Origin: an uncultured Acetatifactor sp.
GTDB lineage: Bacteria; Bacillota; Clostridia; Lachnospirales; Lachnospiraceae
NCBI GenBank assembly: GCA_910577235.1
Contig: CAJTMX010000012.1
Location: 1-64,000, forward strand
Length of the DNA: 64,000 nt
Direction of reading: 5' to 3'
Below, in pieces: positions 48,637-56,340 of this stretch. Below the pieces are notes generated by a model, which made no database searches, was not told where the DNA came from, and was given only the letters and a program-made list of their open reading frames with translations. The translations under genes were made by a program, and so were the position numbers. How positions within the stretch are numbered: the first letter of the stretch is position 1; each line of letters opens with the position of its first letter.

Positions 48637-49434
48637 TTAGATTTCCATTACCGGAGAGATCTCGCTGCGCCTGGCCACCTGGATCTGAAAATCCTCCGCG
48701 CTGTAGGGATTGTCTCCCATAGTGATCTCCATGCGCACGGCCTCGTAGGCCAGCTCTGGCAGATTATTCTCCTGACTTAAATGCCCCAGGGATATATATT
48801 TTAACCCGTCGTGCAGTATCCGGCTCAGCAGCCTGCCGGAATTCTCATTGGACAGGTGTCCTCTTTTTCCCAGAATCCTCTGTTTCAGGTGATAGGGATA
48901 GGGGCCCACCTGAAGCATGTTCACATCGTGATTTGCCTCCAGCAGGATGGCATCCAACCCTTTCAGGCATTCCACCGTATAATCATTGTATTCCCCCAGA
49001 TCCGTACATACCGCTACCCGTTGGCTGCCGTAACTGATACGGTAAGCTACGGGTTGGGACGCATCATGGCTGATACGCATAGGGTATACGGTCAGATCCT
49101 TGAGAGTAAAACGCTGATCTTCCTTCACTTCTACCCAAAGTTCAGAATCTATCTCTCCCCCGTTTTTCGTCTTCCTTATAGCGTCTATGGTACCTCCGGT
49201 GGCGTACAGCGGAATCTCGTATTTACGCGCCAGCACTTTCAGGCCGCTAATGTGATCTGAATGTTCATGGGTGATGAATATACCGTCCAAATCCCGTCCG
49301 CTGAGTCCCAGTTCCTGAAGTCCTGCCTCCGTCCGCTTTCCGCTGATGCCCACATCGATCAGCAAGTGTGTGGCATCCGACCCCACATAGATGCAGTTGC
49401 CGCTGCTCCCACTCGCAATACTACACATTCTCAT
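48637..49434 (-). CDS. MBL-fold metallohydrolase (YycJ/WalJ-like)
   Basis: A 265-residue metallo-beta-lactamase-fold protein. ITHEHSDHISGL is the HxHxDH metal site, and later CTDLGEYND and HDVNMLQVG-type motifs complete it. The N-terminus RMCSIASGSSGNCIYVG and the length match YycJ/WalJ, a putative exonuclease linked to coordination of cell division and DNA replication. Here it is not beside walRK but beside the FtsA-like gene and DNA polymerase genes. Start 49434 follows AAGGA. Confidence 0.87.
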   Translation of the reverse strand: MRMCSIASGSSGNCIYVGSDATHLLIDVGISGKRTEAGLQELGLSGRDLDGIFITHEHSDHISGLKVLARKYEIPLYATGGTIDAIRKTKNGGEIDSELWVEVKEDQRFTLKDLTVYPMRISHDASQPVAYRISYGSQRVAVCTDLGEYNDYTVECLKGLDAILLEANHDVNMLQVGPYPYHLKQRILGKRGHLSNENSGRLLSRILHDGLKYISLGHLSQENNLPELAYEAVRMEITMGDNPYSAEDFQIQVARRSEISPVMEI

Positions 49435-49504
49435 AATACTGTCATCCTTCGGGGAATAATGCCCTTCTCCCCGTCTTCTCCCGTCCTCATTTATTCCTGC
49501 AGGC

Positions 49505-49552
49505 GTTTGCGAAACCCAGCAGCTAAAATGCCATTGTGCACATTGCACACTC
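49505..49552. repeat. diverged copy of the acpP-plsX gap repeat
   Basis: GTTTGCGAAAC (49505-49515), then ATTGTGCACATTGCACACTC (49533-49552), correspond in order and orientation to GTTTGCGAAAC at 29779-29789 and the ATTGTGCATATTG stretch at 29810-29830. Confidence 0.5.
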
Positions 49553-49596
49553 ACTCAGGGGCAAACGCGCTTTTATTCCGTGAACAGCGTAACAGT

Positions 49597-51723
49597 TTAA
49601 ACTGTCCAGTAAATTTTAATATCGTCGCCGTCATGCAGCTCTTCAAAGTGCTGCGCCGGACGGCCATTGAGCAGTGTCACGATGCTCCGGCCCTGGGAAT
49701 TGCCCAAGTCAAACTCATAAAAGTCAAAAATGTCCACAAACACATATGCCTTTTTACCCCGCAATGTAACTGGCTGCTGATTTACCGCCACCTGCAGTTG
49801 CCGTATCCCGTCCTGTGTCCCGGCTGCCTCATCGCGGTTCTGTTTGCTGCCCGCTCCGTTCCCCTGTGCCCTAAAGGGATCTGAGAAGTCCTCGTCCGGT
49901 TCTTCGTTATCCTCTTCCAGGTCTTCCCAGGATGCCGGCTCCGGTGAGCCAAGCTCCTCAGATTCCCCCTCCTCGTCGCCGCCCGGCTCAAACCTCACGT
50001 CAAATCCCTCGTAGACCTTGGTATCCGCTTTAGCGGGAGCATCATTCACCAAAATGTGTCCCTGTAAGGGGATGTCCGCGTACTGTGCCACCTGTTCCAC
50101 TGTATACCAATTCTGAATACGGATCTCATCACCGTTTTGAATCTCATAAAAACCCAGCTGCCTCTCACCGTTCACATAGGCCTGTCTGGGCAGCAGGATC
50201 TGGATGCCGCTCACGGTGATATGTACCTGCTGTGCCATCTCCGGCAGTTTTTCCAGCAGCGGGTGCGCCGCCTCTCCCGCAGTGGAGGGAACCAGCACCA
50301 CCTTGTCCCCGTTCTGAATCCGGGTATGGATATCTCCCTCCTGCCCGTTTACCGTGATCACGGCGGCCTCTCCCTGCTCACCCCGGATCATGTGACTCTT
50401 TCCGTCCACAGTGTACTCCACCGCAGCTCCCCTTTTGGGAAACAGATTTTCATTGGGGAACCCGGCGGCAATGGCAGCCTCCACCACCGACAGCCTGCCG
50501 TTGTCGTAAAGTTTCACTCTCTGGTCGTTAAATGCCACAAAAATAAAATTGTTGCTCTGCTCATAATAGCTTAAGCAGATGCCGATGGGCGTCACCATCA
50601 GGGAGTCCTTTCTGGCGTTTACCACATCGAAACTGATGGCCTGCATCACGTCCTCTCCCCGGATGGCCACACGCTCCTTGGCGATGCCCAGCTGCTCCGC
50701 CAAGGCCTGGGTATAGCCGGGGATCATACCGCCGCCCCCTACCACAAACACGGCACTGACCGGTTTTTCTCCGTTCAGTTCCCTAATGCAATCCGCCACT
50801 TCCTTGGTCATGCTGTAAATATTTTCCCTTAGCAGCTCCTGGGCCTCTCCGGCCCCTATGGTCTGGGGCAGCCCCATAATATCCGTGTACTCTATGGTTT
50901 CCTGCGCGCCGATACTGCGCTTGATCTGTTCCGCCGTCTCAAAGTCCACCAGACAGTGCTGCACCAGAATATCTGTCAGGCTGTCCCCCGCCACGGGGAT
51001 CATACCGTAAGCGGTGATGGCCCCCTCCCGGGTGATGGAGATATCGCTGGTGCCTGCGCCCACATCCACCAGAGCCAGGTTCAGCATCCGGAATTTCTCG
51101 GGGATGGCCACCTGGATGGCGGCAATGGGCTCCAGCGTCAAATTGGCCACCTGCAGCCCGGCGACGCCCACCGCCTTGTACAGGCCGTCCACCACGTCGT
51201 CCGGCAAAAATGTGGCGATCAGATCCACCCCCGCGGTCCTGGCCTTATGTCCCTCCAGATTGCCTATGGGATAGCCGTTCAGATAGTAGCGCATGGCAGT
51301 ATAGCCCACGCAGTAAAACTGCATATCCGTGTCGTTGTCCCGGGTGAACTCCTCGTATGCCTGTTCCACTCCCATGGTATCCAGCGCGTATATATCCTCG
51401 CTGACGATCTCCTTTTCCATACCGTAGGTATATTCCACCGAGGTGGTCACGGTCCGCAGCACACGGCCCGCGGCGGCGATACACACCTGGGTCAGTTTCT
51501 TTCCCAGATCCTGTTCCAACAGATTTTTCACCTCGGCGATGGTAGTTCCCACCTTGCCGATATCGTGAATCTGTCCGTCCAGCATGGCTCTGGTCTCATG
51601 CTCCTTTTCCCGCTGCGCCACCACATGAAAGCGGGTGCCGTCCTTATACCCCACCGTTCCCACGATACTCCTGGTGCCGATATCCAGCCCAAATACCAAT
51701 TCCCTTCCCTCTACTGCCGCCAT
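49597..51723 (-). CDS. FtsA-like ATPase with long C-terminal extension
   Basis: The first ~380 of 708 residues are an actin-fold ATPase like FtsA/PilM: phosphate 1 FGLDIGTRSIVGTVG, phosphate 2 LALVDVGAGTSDISITREG, adenosine motif VFVVGGGGMIPGYTQAL. The second half is absent from FtsA (usually 400-440 residues). It has two beta-rich repeats containing IQNGDKVVLVP and IQNGDEIRIQNW, then an acidic linker (GGDEEGESEELGS...), and a third similar unit ending DGDDIKIYWTV. No membrane-binding amphipathic helix is seen at the end. It overlaps coaE by 13 bases. It may be a division/envelope scaffold, but true FtsA identity is uncertain. Confidence 0.8.
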   Translation of the reverse strand: MAAVEGRELVFGLDIGTRSIVGTVGYKDGTRFHVVAQREKEHETRAMLDGQIHDIGKVGTTIAEVKNLLEQDLGKKLTQVCIAAAGRVLRTVTTSVEYTYGMEKEIVSEDIYALDTMGVEQAYEEFTRDNDTDMQFYCVGYTAMRYYLNGYPIGNLEGHKARTAGVDLIATFLPDDVVDGLYKAVGVAGLQVANLTLEPIAAIQVAIPEKFRMLNLALVDVGAGTSDISITREGAITAYGMIPVAGDSLTDILVQHCLVDFETAEQIKRSIGAQETIEYTDIMGLPQTIGAGEAQELLRENIYSMTKEVADCIRELNGEKPVSAVFVVGGGGMIPGYTQALAEQLGIAKERVAIRGEDVMQAISFDVVNARKDSLMVTPIGICLSYYEQSNNFIFVAFNDQRVKLYDNGRLSVVEAAIAAGFPNENLFPKRGAAVEYTVDGKSHMIRGEQGEAAVITVNGQEGDIHTRIQNGDKVVLVPSTAGEAAHPLLEKLPEMAQQVHITVSGIQILLPRQAYVNGERQLGFYEIQNGDEIRIQNWYTVEQVAQYADIPLQGHILVNDAPAKADTKVYEGFDVRFEPGGDEEGESEELGSPEPASWEDLEEDNEEPDEDFSDPFRAQGNGAGSKQNRDEAAGTQDGIRQLQVAVNQQPVTLRGKKAYVFVDIFDFYEFDLGNSQGRSIVTLLNGRPAQHFEELHDGDDIKIYWTV

Positions 51724-52316
51724 GTGTAACCCTCCAGCCTTTCGCGAATCTGCCGATAACTCTCCTCCGGCTCATTGCTGTTATCTATGACAAAATCACT
51801 GCCTGTCCGAAACTCTGTTTCCGTCAACTGGCTTCCCATGATCTGCTCTATTTTTTCCGGGCTGTAGCCCCTGCTCTCGACAAGACGTTTTCTGCGGGCA
51901 TCCTCCGATGCATGGATATACCACATCTCGTCCACGATATCTCCGTAACCGCACTCGATCAGCAGCGCCGCCTCGATAAAGAAAAGCTCTGCCTCTCCCT
52001 CCCGCCGGGCCTCCTCGATCTTTTCAAGCAGAAATTTCCTCACCGCCGGATGAACTATGGCATTGACCCTCTCCAGCATACTCCCGTCCCGAAAAATCTT
52101 CTCTGCCATCCTGCCCTTGTGGATATGTCCGTCTTGTTCCAATATCTCCCTGCCCAGCAGCGATACCAGCGCCTGATAGCAGGGCTGTCCCGGCTCCTTG
52201 ACCGCATGGGCCACCTCATCCGCCAGATAGATACGGCATCGGTAGTGCTCCCTGATATATGCAAGTATTGTAGACTTTCCCGCTCCCACGCCGCCTGTTA
52301 TTCCGATCAAGCGCAT
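51711..52316 (-). CDS. coaE: dephospho-CoA kinase
   Basis: CoaE adds the 3'-phosphate in the last step of coenzyme A synthesis. The 201-residue product shows the P-loop ITGGVGAGKSTILAYI, the lid region VFRDG-like LEQDGHIHKGRMAEKIF, and DFVIDNSNEPEESYRQI at the end. Start 52316 follows AAGGGAAC. It sits 50 bases after polA, a frequent neighbour in Firmicutes. Confidence 0.95.
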   Translation of the reverse strand: MRLIGITGGVGAGKSTILAYIREHYRCRIYLADEVAHAVKEPGQPCYQALVSLLGREILEQDGHIHKGRMAEKIFRDGSMLERVNAIVHPAVRKFLLEKIEEARREGEAELFFIEAALLIECGYGDIVDEMWYIHASEDARRKRLVESRGYSPEKIEQIMGSQLTETEFRTGSDFVIDNSNEPEESYRQIRERLEGYTWRQ

Positions 52317-52365
52317 CCTGTTCCCTTCTTTCAATACATGATAAGGTCCTCACGTTGTCCCGGCA

Positions 52366-55086
52366 TCAATGCGCCTCATACCAATTCTCCCCTGTGTGCA
52401 GATCCACTTCCAGAGGCACGGCCAACTGTGCCGCTCCTTTCATGCTCTCCTCCAGAATCCGGCTCACTTGTTCCGTTTCTTCCCTGCGGGTCTCGATGAC
52501 CAGCTCATCGTGGACCTGCAAGATCAGCCTGGAGGCAAGACCCGCTCTGCGCAATTCTTTCCACACCCGGATCATGGCGATCTTGATGATATCCGCCGCC
52601 GTGCCCTGTATGGGGCTGTTCATCGCCACTCTCTCGCCAAAGGAACGCTGCATGAAGTTGGAGGAGGAAAGCTCCGGGATGGGCCTGCGTCTGCCGTACA
52701 TGGTAGCGGTGTATCCGTTTTCTTTAGCGTCCGCCACCAGCCTGTCCAGATATTCCTTGACCTTGGGATAGGTGGCAAAATACTGCTCGATATACTCCGC
52801 CGCCTCCTTTTTACTGATACTTAAGTCCTGACTCAGCCCAAAGGAGCTGATGCCGTATACAATACCGAAATTCACGGCCTTGGCATTGCGTCTCTGCAGG
52901 TCCGTCACCTCCTCAAAGGGCGTCTTGAACACCTTGGAGGCCGTGATCCGGTGAATATCCTGATCCGTATGATAGGCTTGTATCAATTCCCCGTCTCCTG
53001 ACATATGAGCCAGAACACGCAGCTCGATCTGGGAATAGTCCGCGTCCGTCAGCACGCAGCCCTCTCTGGGCACAAATACCTTCCGGATGCGCCGTCCCAG
53101 CTCCATACGCATGGGAATGTTCTGCAGATTCGGCTCCGTGGAGCTGATGCGCCCGGTGGCCGTGATGGTCTGGTTGAAGTTGGTGTGTATTCTGCCCGAT
53201 GCGTCAATATACTCCGCCAGTCCGTCGGCATAAGTGCTCTTTAGCTTGGTCAGTCCCCTGTACTCCAGGATATCCGCTATGATGGGATGCTCCGGGGCCA
53301 GCTTTTCCAGCACATCCGCCGCCGTGGAATACCCGGTCTTGGTCTTTTTGCCACCCGGCAACTGCATCTGGTCAAAAAGGATCTCTCCCAGTTGCTTGGG
53401 GGAATTAATGTTAAAAGCGCATCCCGCCTGTTTGTGAATGCTCTCCTCCAACTCCCGTATACGGTCTGTCAGGGCATCGCCGTAGCTTTTAAGCTCCTCG
53501 CGGCGCACCGCCACGCCCTCCTGCTCCATCTCATGGAGCACCAGAGACAGGGGCATCTCCACTTCCCGCATCAGCTGGCCCATACCGCTCTCTTCCAGTT
53601 TCTGCCGGATGATCTGGCCTGCCTGCAGCGCGGTATATGCCTGATACTGATAAAATACCGCCAACTGTTCCAGATTTTCCCCGGCAGCCTGGGTCAAATT
53701 CTTTTTTCCGAAACACTCCTTGTAGCCGGGGACGGTGAGATCCAGATACTCCGCCGCGATGATCTCCCCGTCATAGTCGTTCTTTAACGGATTTAATAGA
53801 TATGCGCCGATAATGGCGTCAAAATAACAGTCCGTGGGATTCTCTCCCATCTCCTCCCAGCCATAATACCCGTACTGCCCTTTGATATCCAGAGTGTACA
53901 CCTGACATTTAGCCGTGAGCAGACGCACGGCGCGAAGTAGCGCCGCGTCTTCCCCGGATTCCTCCTTCACCTCTTCAAACAGGGAGAGCTGCTGGTTCTC
54001 CACAAGGACGCTGCCTCTCTCCACGCAGTAAAAATAGCTCTGTTTCTCCTCATCGGATACTGCCACTGCCACCAGTTTTCCGTCCTGGGCAAGTACCAGC
54101 AGGCCCAGGGGCTGCCCGGACTTTTTCGCCAGTTTTTCCAGGACTTTCACCATCTGCCCGCTGTCCCGTAACAGATGGAACCCTTTCGTGATCTGTTCCT
54201 GATCCTTCTCGCTTTCCTGCCTGTCAAAACGGCTCAAGATATTTTTAAACTCCAGCCGCTTGAACATTTGATAGGCCTCAGGAGTATAAAACCCTTCCGC
54301 TCTGGATGCCTGATAATCCATTGTCAGATCACAGTCCGTCTTTATCGTGGCCAGTTTCTTGCTAAGGTCCGCCAGTTCCCGGTTCTGGGCCAGGGATTCC
54401 CGGATGCTCTTCTTGCCGATCTCCTCCAGGTGGGCGTAGATATTGTCGATGGAGCCGTACTCCGTCATCAGCGCTATGGCGGTCTTCTCCCCCACCTTGG
54501 GCACGCCGGGGATATTGTCGGAGGTATCCCCCATCAGCGCCTTCAGCTCGATAAACTGGGTGGGCGTGACTTGGTACAACGCCTTCACATCCTCCGCGTA
54601 ATAGTCCTCGATCTCCGTCCTCCCCATTTTGGTCTTTGGGATGCGGATCTTGATATGCTCCGTGGCGATCTGCAACAGGTCCCTATCCCCCGATACCAGA
54701 GACACTTCCATACCCTGGGCCTCAGCCTTTCGGGCCAGTGTTCCCAGGATATCGTCAGCCTCCAGCCCTGCCTGCTCCATGATCGTGATCTGCATGGCCT
54801 GCAGCACTTCCTTCATCACCGGTACCTGCTCCCGCAGTTCTTCGGGCATAGGCTTGCGGGTTCCCTTATAGCCCTCATACATCTCATGCCGGAAGGTGGG
54901 GGCGTGTACATCGAAGGCCACTGCCAGATAGTCCGGGTGCTCTTCCTCCAGGATCTTGAACAGGATGTTCAGGAAACCAAAGATCGCGTTGGTATGGAGG
55001 CCCCTGGCGTTGCTTAGGTCAGGTACGCCGTAAAATGCGCGGTTTAAGATGCTGTGTCCGTCAATTAGTACCAGTTTTTCTGCCAT
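52366..55086 (-). CDS. polA: DNA polymerase I
   Basis: Pol I fills gaps and removes RNA primers. The 906-residue protein has the N-terminal 5'-nuclease (GHSILNRAFYGVP, VSGDRDLLQIATEHIKI, ALMGDTSDNIPGVPKVGEKTA) and a central 3'-5' exonuclease-like domain. The polymerase domain has YSQIELRVLAHMSGD, RRNAKAVNFGIVYGISSFGLS and LILQVHDELVIE. In the central domain the acidic DxE motif is missing (TLDIKGQYGYYG), so proofreading is probably lost, as in Bacillus Pol I. Confidence 0.97.
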   Translation of the reverse strand: MAEKLVLIDGHSILNRAFYGVPDLSNARGLHTNAIFGFLNILFKILEEEHPDYLAVAFDVHAPTFRHEMYEGYKGTRKPMPEELREQVPVMKEVLQAMQITIMEQAGLEADDILGTLARKAEAQGMEVSLVSGDRDLLQIATEHIKIRIPKTKMGRTEIEDYYAEDVKALYQVTPTQFIELKALMGDTSDNIPGVPKVGEKTAIALMTEYGSIDNIYAHLEEIGKKSIRESLAQNRELADLSKKLATIKTDCDLTMDYQASRAEGFYTPEAYQMFKRLEFKNILSRFDRQESEKDQEQITKGFHLLRDSGQMVKVLEKLAKKSGQPLGLLVLAQDGKLVAVAVSDEEKQSYFYCVERGSVLVENQQLSLFEEVKEESGEDAALLRAVRLLTAKCQVYTLDIKGQYGYYGWEEMGENPTDCYFDAIIGAYLLNPLKNDYDGEIIAAEYLDLTVPGYKECFGKKNLTQAAGENLEQLAVFYQYQAYTALQAGQIIRQKLEESGMGQLMREVEMPLSLVLHEMEQEGVAVRREELKSYGDALTDRIRELEESIHKQAGCAFNINSPKQLGEILFDQMQLPGGKKTKTGYSTAADVLEKLAPEHPIIADILEYRGLTKLKSTYADGLAEYIDASGRIHTNFNQTITATGRISSTEPNLQNIPMRMELGRRIRKVFVPREGCVLTDADYSQIELRVLAHMSGDGELIQAYHTDQDIHRITASKVFKTPFEEVTDLQRRNAKAVNFGIVYGISSFGLSQDLSISKKEAAEYIEQYFATYPKVKEYLDRLVADAKENGYTATMYGRRRPIPELSSSNFMQRSFGERVAMNSPIQGTAADIIKIAMIRVWKELRRAGLASRLILQVHDELVIETRREETEQVSRILEESMKGAAQLAVPLEVDLHTGENWYEAH

Positions 55087-55231
55087 TATATACTCCTTGT
55101 ATAACTAAGTTTCTTTGCCAGTGTCATTGTGCATATTGTATATTCCAACGCAGGCACGCTCTCGCTTTGTGACAAACCGTAGCGGCCGCTGGAGTTCTTA
55201 CATCAAAGTTCCTTAGGTGTCGGCGTCCTTA
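55087..55231. repeat. intergenic repeat upstream of polA
   Basis: TTTGCCAGT (55114-55122) and TTGTGCATATTGTATATTCC (55127-55146) are copies of sequence at 29796-29830. GCACGCTCTCG (55154-55164) and ACCGTAGCGG (55176-55185) are inverted copies of sequence at 29900-29930. AGCGGCCGCT is a perfect palindrome. There is no gene and no clear promoter in this gap. Confidence 0.65.
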
Positions 55232-55552
55232 TTACAGTAGTATCCACGCCACAACTCCCAAGATACCCGCTATGGCAATGAGCTCGAATAGGGTTGCCAC
55301 CCGCAGGATGCCTTCATTTATGCGTACTTTTATGTGGGCCTCTTCCATTCTCTCCCGCAGCTCCCCTTGCAGGTCGAAGACGTCTCCTTCTTCCAGGTGG
55401 ATCATGCCCTCCTGGATCAGAAACTGGATAACCAGCTCCTCATGGCAGTTTTCACAGGTGTCCACATGCTCGGTGAAACGCTTGGTTTTCATATAATCCA
55501 TTTTACGCCCGATAAAATCCGGAATCTGTTTCTCACATTCCCGACAGGTCAT
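55232..55552 (-). CDS. zinc-finger (HC2-like) membrane protein
   Basis: A 106-residue protein with MTCRECEKQIPDFIGRKMDY and HVDTCENCHEEL, the Cys/His pattern of putative anti-sigma-type zinc fingers (zf-HC2). A helical region and one C-terminal membrane helix (about 84-104) follow. GGGGAGG precedes the start. Such proteins often hold an ECF sigma factor, but no sigma gene is adjacent here, so the partner is unknown. Confidence 0.7.
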   Translation of the reverse strand: MTCRECEKQIPDFIGRKMDYMKTKRFTEHVDTCENCHEELVIQFLIQEGMIHLEEGDVFDLQGELRERMEEAHIKVRINEGILRVATLFELIAIAGILGVVAWILL

Positions 55553-55583
55553 GCAGTCACCTCCCCTGCCTGTTTCCTATTTT

Positions 55584-55609
55584 TCCCTTTTCGGAAAAGT
55601 GTACCCACT
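55584..55609. repeat. second copy of the TTTTCGGAAAA repeat
   Basis: TCCCTTTTCGGAAAAGTGT (55584-55602) is identical to 41032-41050, and the following CCCACTGC is nearly the same. It lies about 35 bases upstream of the zinc-finger gene start on the minus strand. Confidence 0.6.
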
Positions 55610-55694
55610 GCTTATAATTTGAAATACAATGCTTATTTTCACATATATTCACTGATTTACACTCACCCGACAACGTTTCAGACTGGAAATTGTT

Positions 55695-55883
55695 TTAAAG
55701 AAAACTGACTAATATAACTAAAATAATTACAAAAATAATATTAAATATCCATGTCCACTTATTTCCTAGATTCATTGTATAGCCAAACCCACTTCGCGGT
55801 CTCCTGATCATTACTCTTTTATCATTTCTGTTGAAATATAGTCTTCCGGTTAACCAGCCATCATCTCTATTGCTTGAATTCAT
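55695..55883 (-). CDS. small DUF5808-like membrane protein
   Basis: A 62-residue protein with DDGWLTGRLYFNRNDKRVMIRRPRSGFGYTMNLGN, which resembles the DUF5808 pattern (short 'NPDDKRxxVxKR...GWTLNFGN' unit), and a C-terminal membrane helix (about 42-62). Start 55883 follows AAAGGAGA. The function is unknown; in other genomes the domain often accompanies larger membrane proteins. Confidence 0.65.
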   Translation of the reverse strand: MNSSNRDDGWLTGRLYFNRNDKRVMIRRPRSGFGYTMNLGNKWTWIFNIIFVIILVILVSFL

Positions 55884-55987
55884 AAAATTCTCCTTTGCAG
55901 CTTCTGCCACCTCAATAGCCCAAAAACGGATGACAGCGCATATGCCAACTTTCTACAAACCACCAAAGCGATAACAGCTAGCGCGGT

Positions 55988-56218
55988 CTACTCCAAAAAA
56001 GAGGAAAAGGGCAGCAATATCATGATGACTCCGCCGATTACTCCCACAACACCCGCCACTCTGCAACTGAAAATATATTCGTCCGAGGGTTCTTCCGCGC
56101 AATGGGATTTCCACTTCTCAAACACTCGCCAGAAAATCCCGGAGAAAAACGTGGGCGCCAGGAAAACAGAAACGCCCATAACGACGGCAAAGACACCCAA
56201 AATGATCAAAACATACAT
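55988..56218 (-). CDS. small two-helix membrane protein, unknown
   Basis: A 76-residue protein with two membrane helices (about 2-24 and 53-73) joined by a charged loop (FEKWKSHCAEEPSDEYIFSCRVA). Start 56218 follows AAAGGAGGGGG. It looks like the DUF6199-type small membrane proteins, with low certainty. It lies between polC and the DUF5808-like gene on the same strand. Confidence 0.6.
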   Translation of the reverse strand: MYVLIILGVFAVVMGVSVFLAPTFFSGIFWRVFEKWKSHCAEEPSDEYIFSCRVAGVVGVIGGVIMILLPFSSFLE

Positions 56219-56340
56219 TTTTCCCCCTCCTTTTGCCTGACTATGATCCGCCACGGTTTTATGCAGCGCATTCTAATTCTGTTTCGCAGCGCGCTCCGGC
56301 TTTTCGATCACGCAGCTATGAGATTAGTATACACCATTTC

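Noticed and set aside
55232..55552. Anti-sigma factor assigned to a specific ECF sigma
   Set aside because: No sigma factor gene is adjacent, so only the zinc-finger/membrane architecture is claimed.
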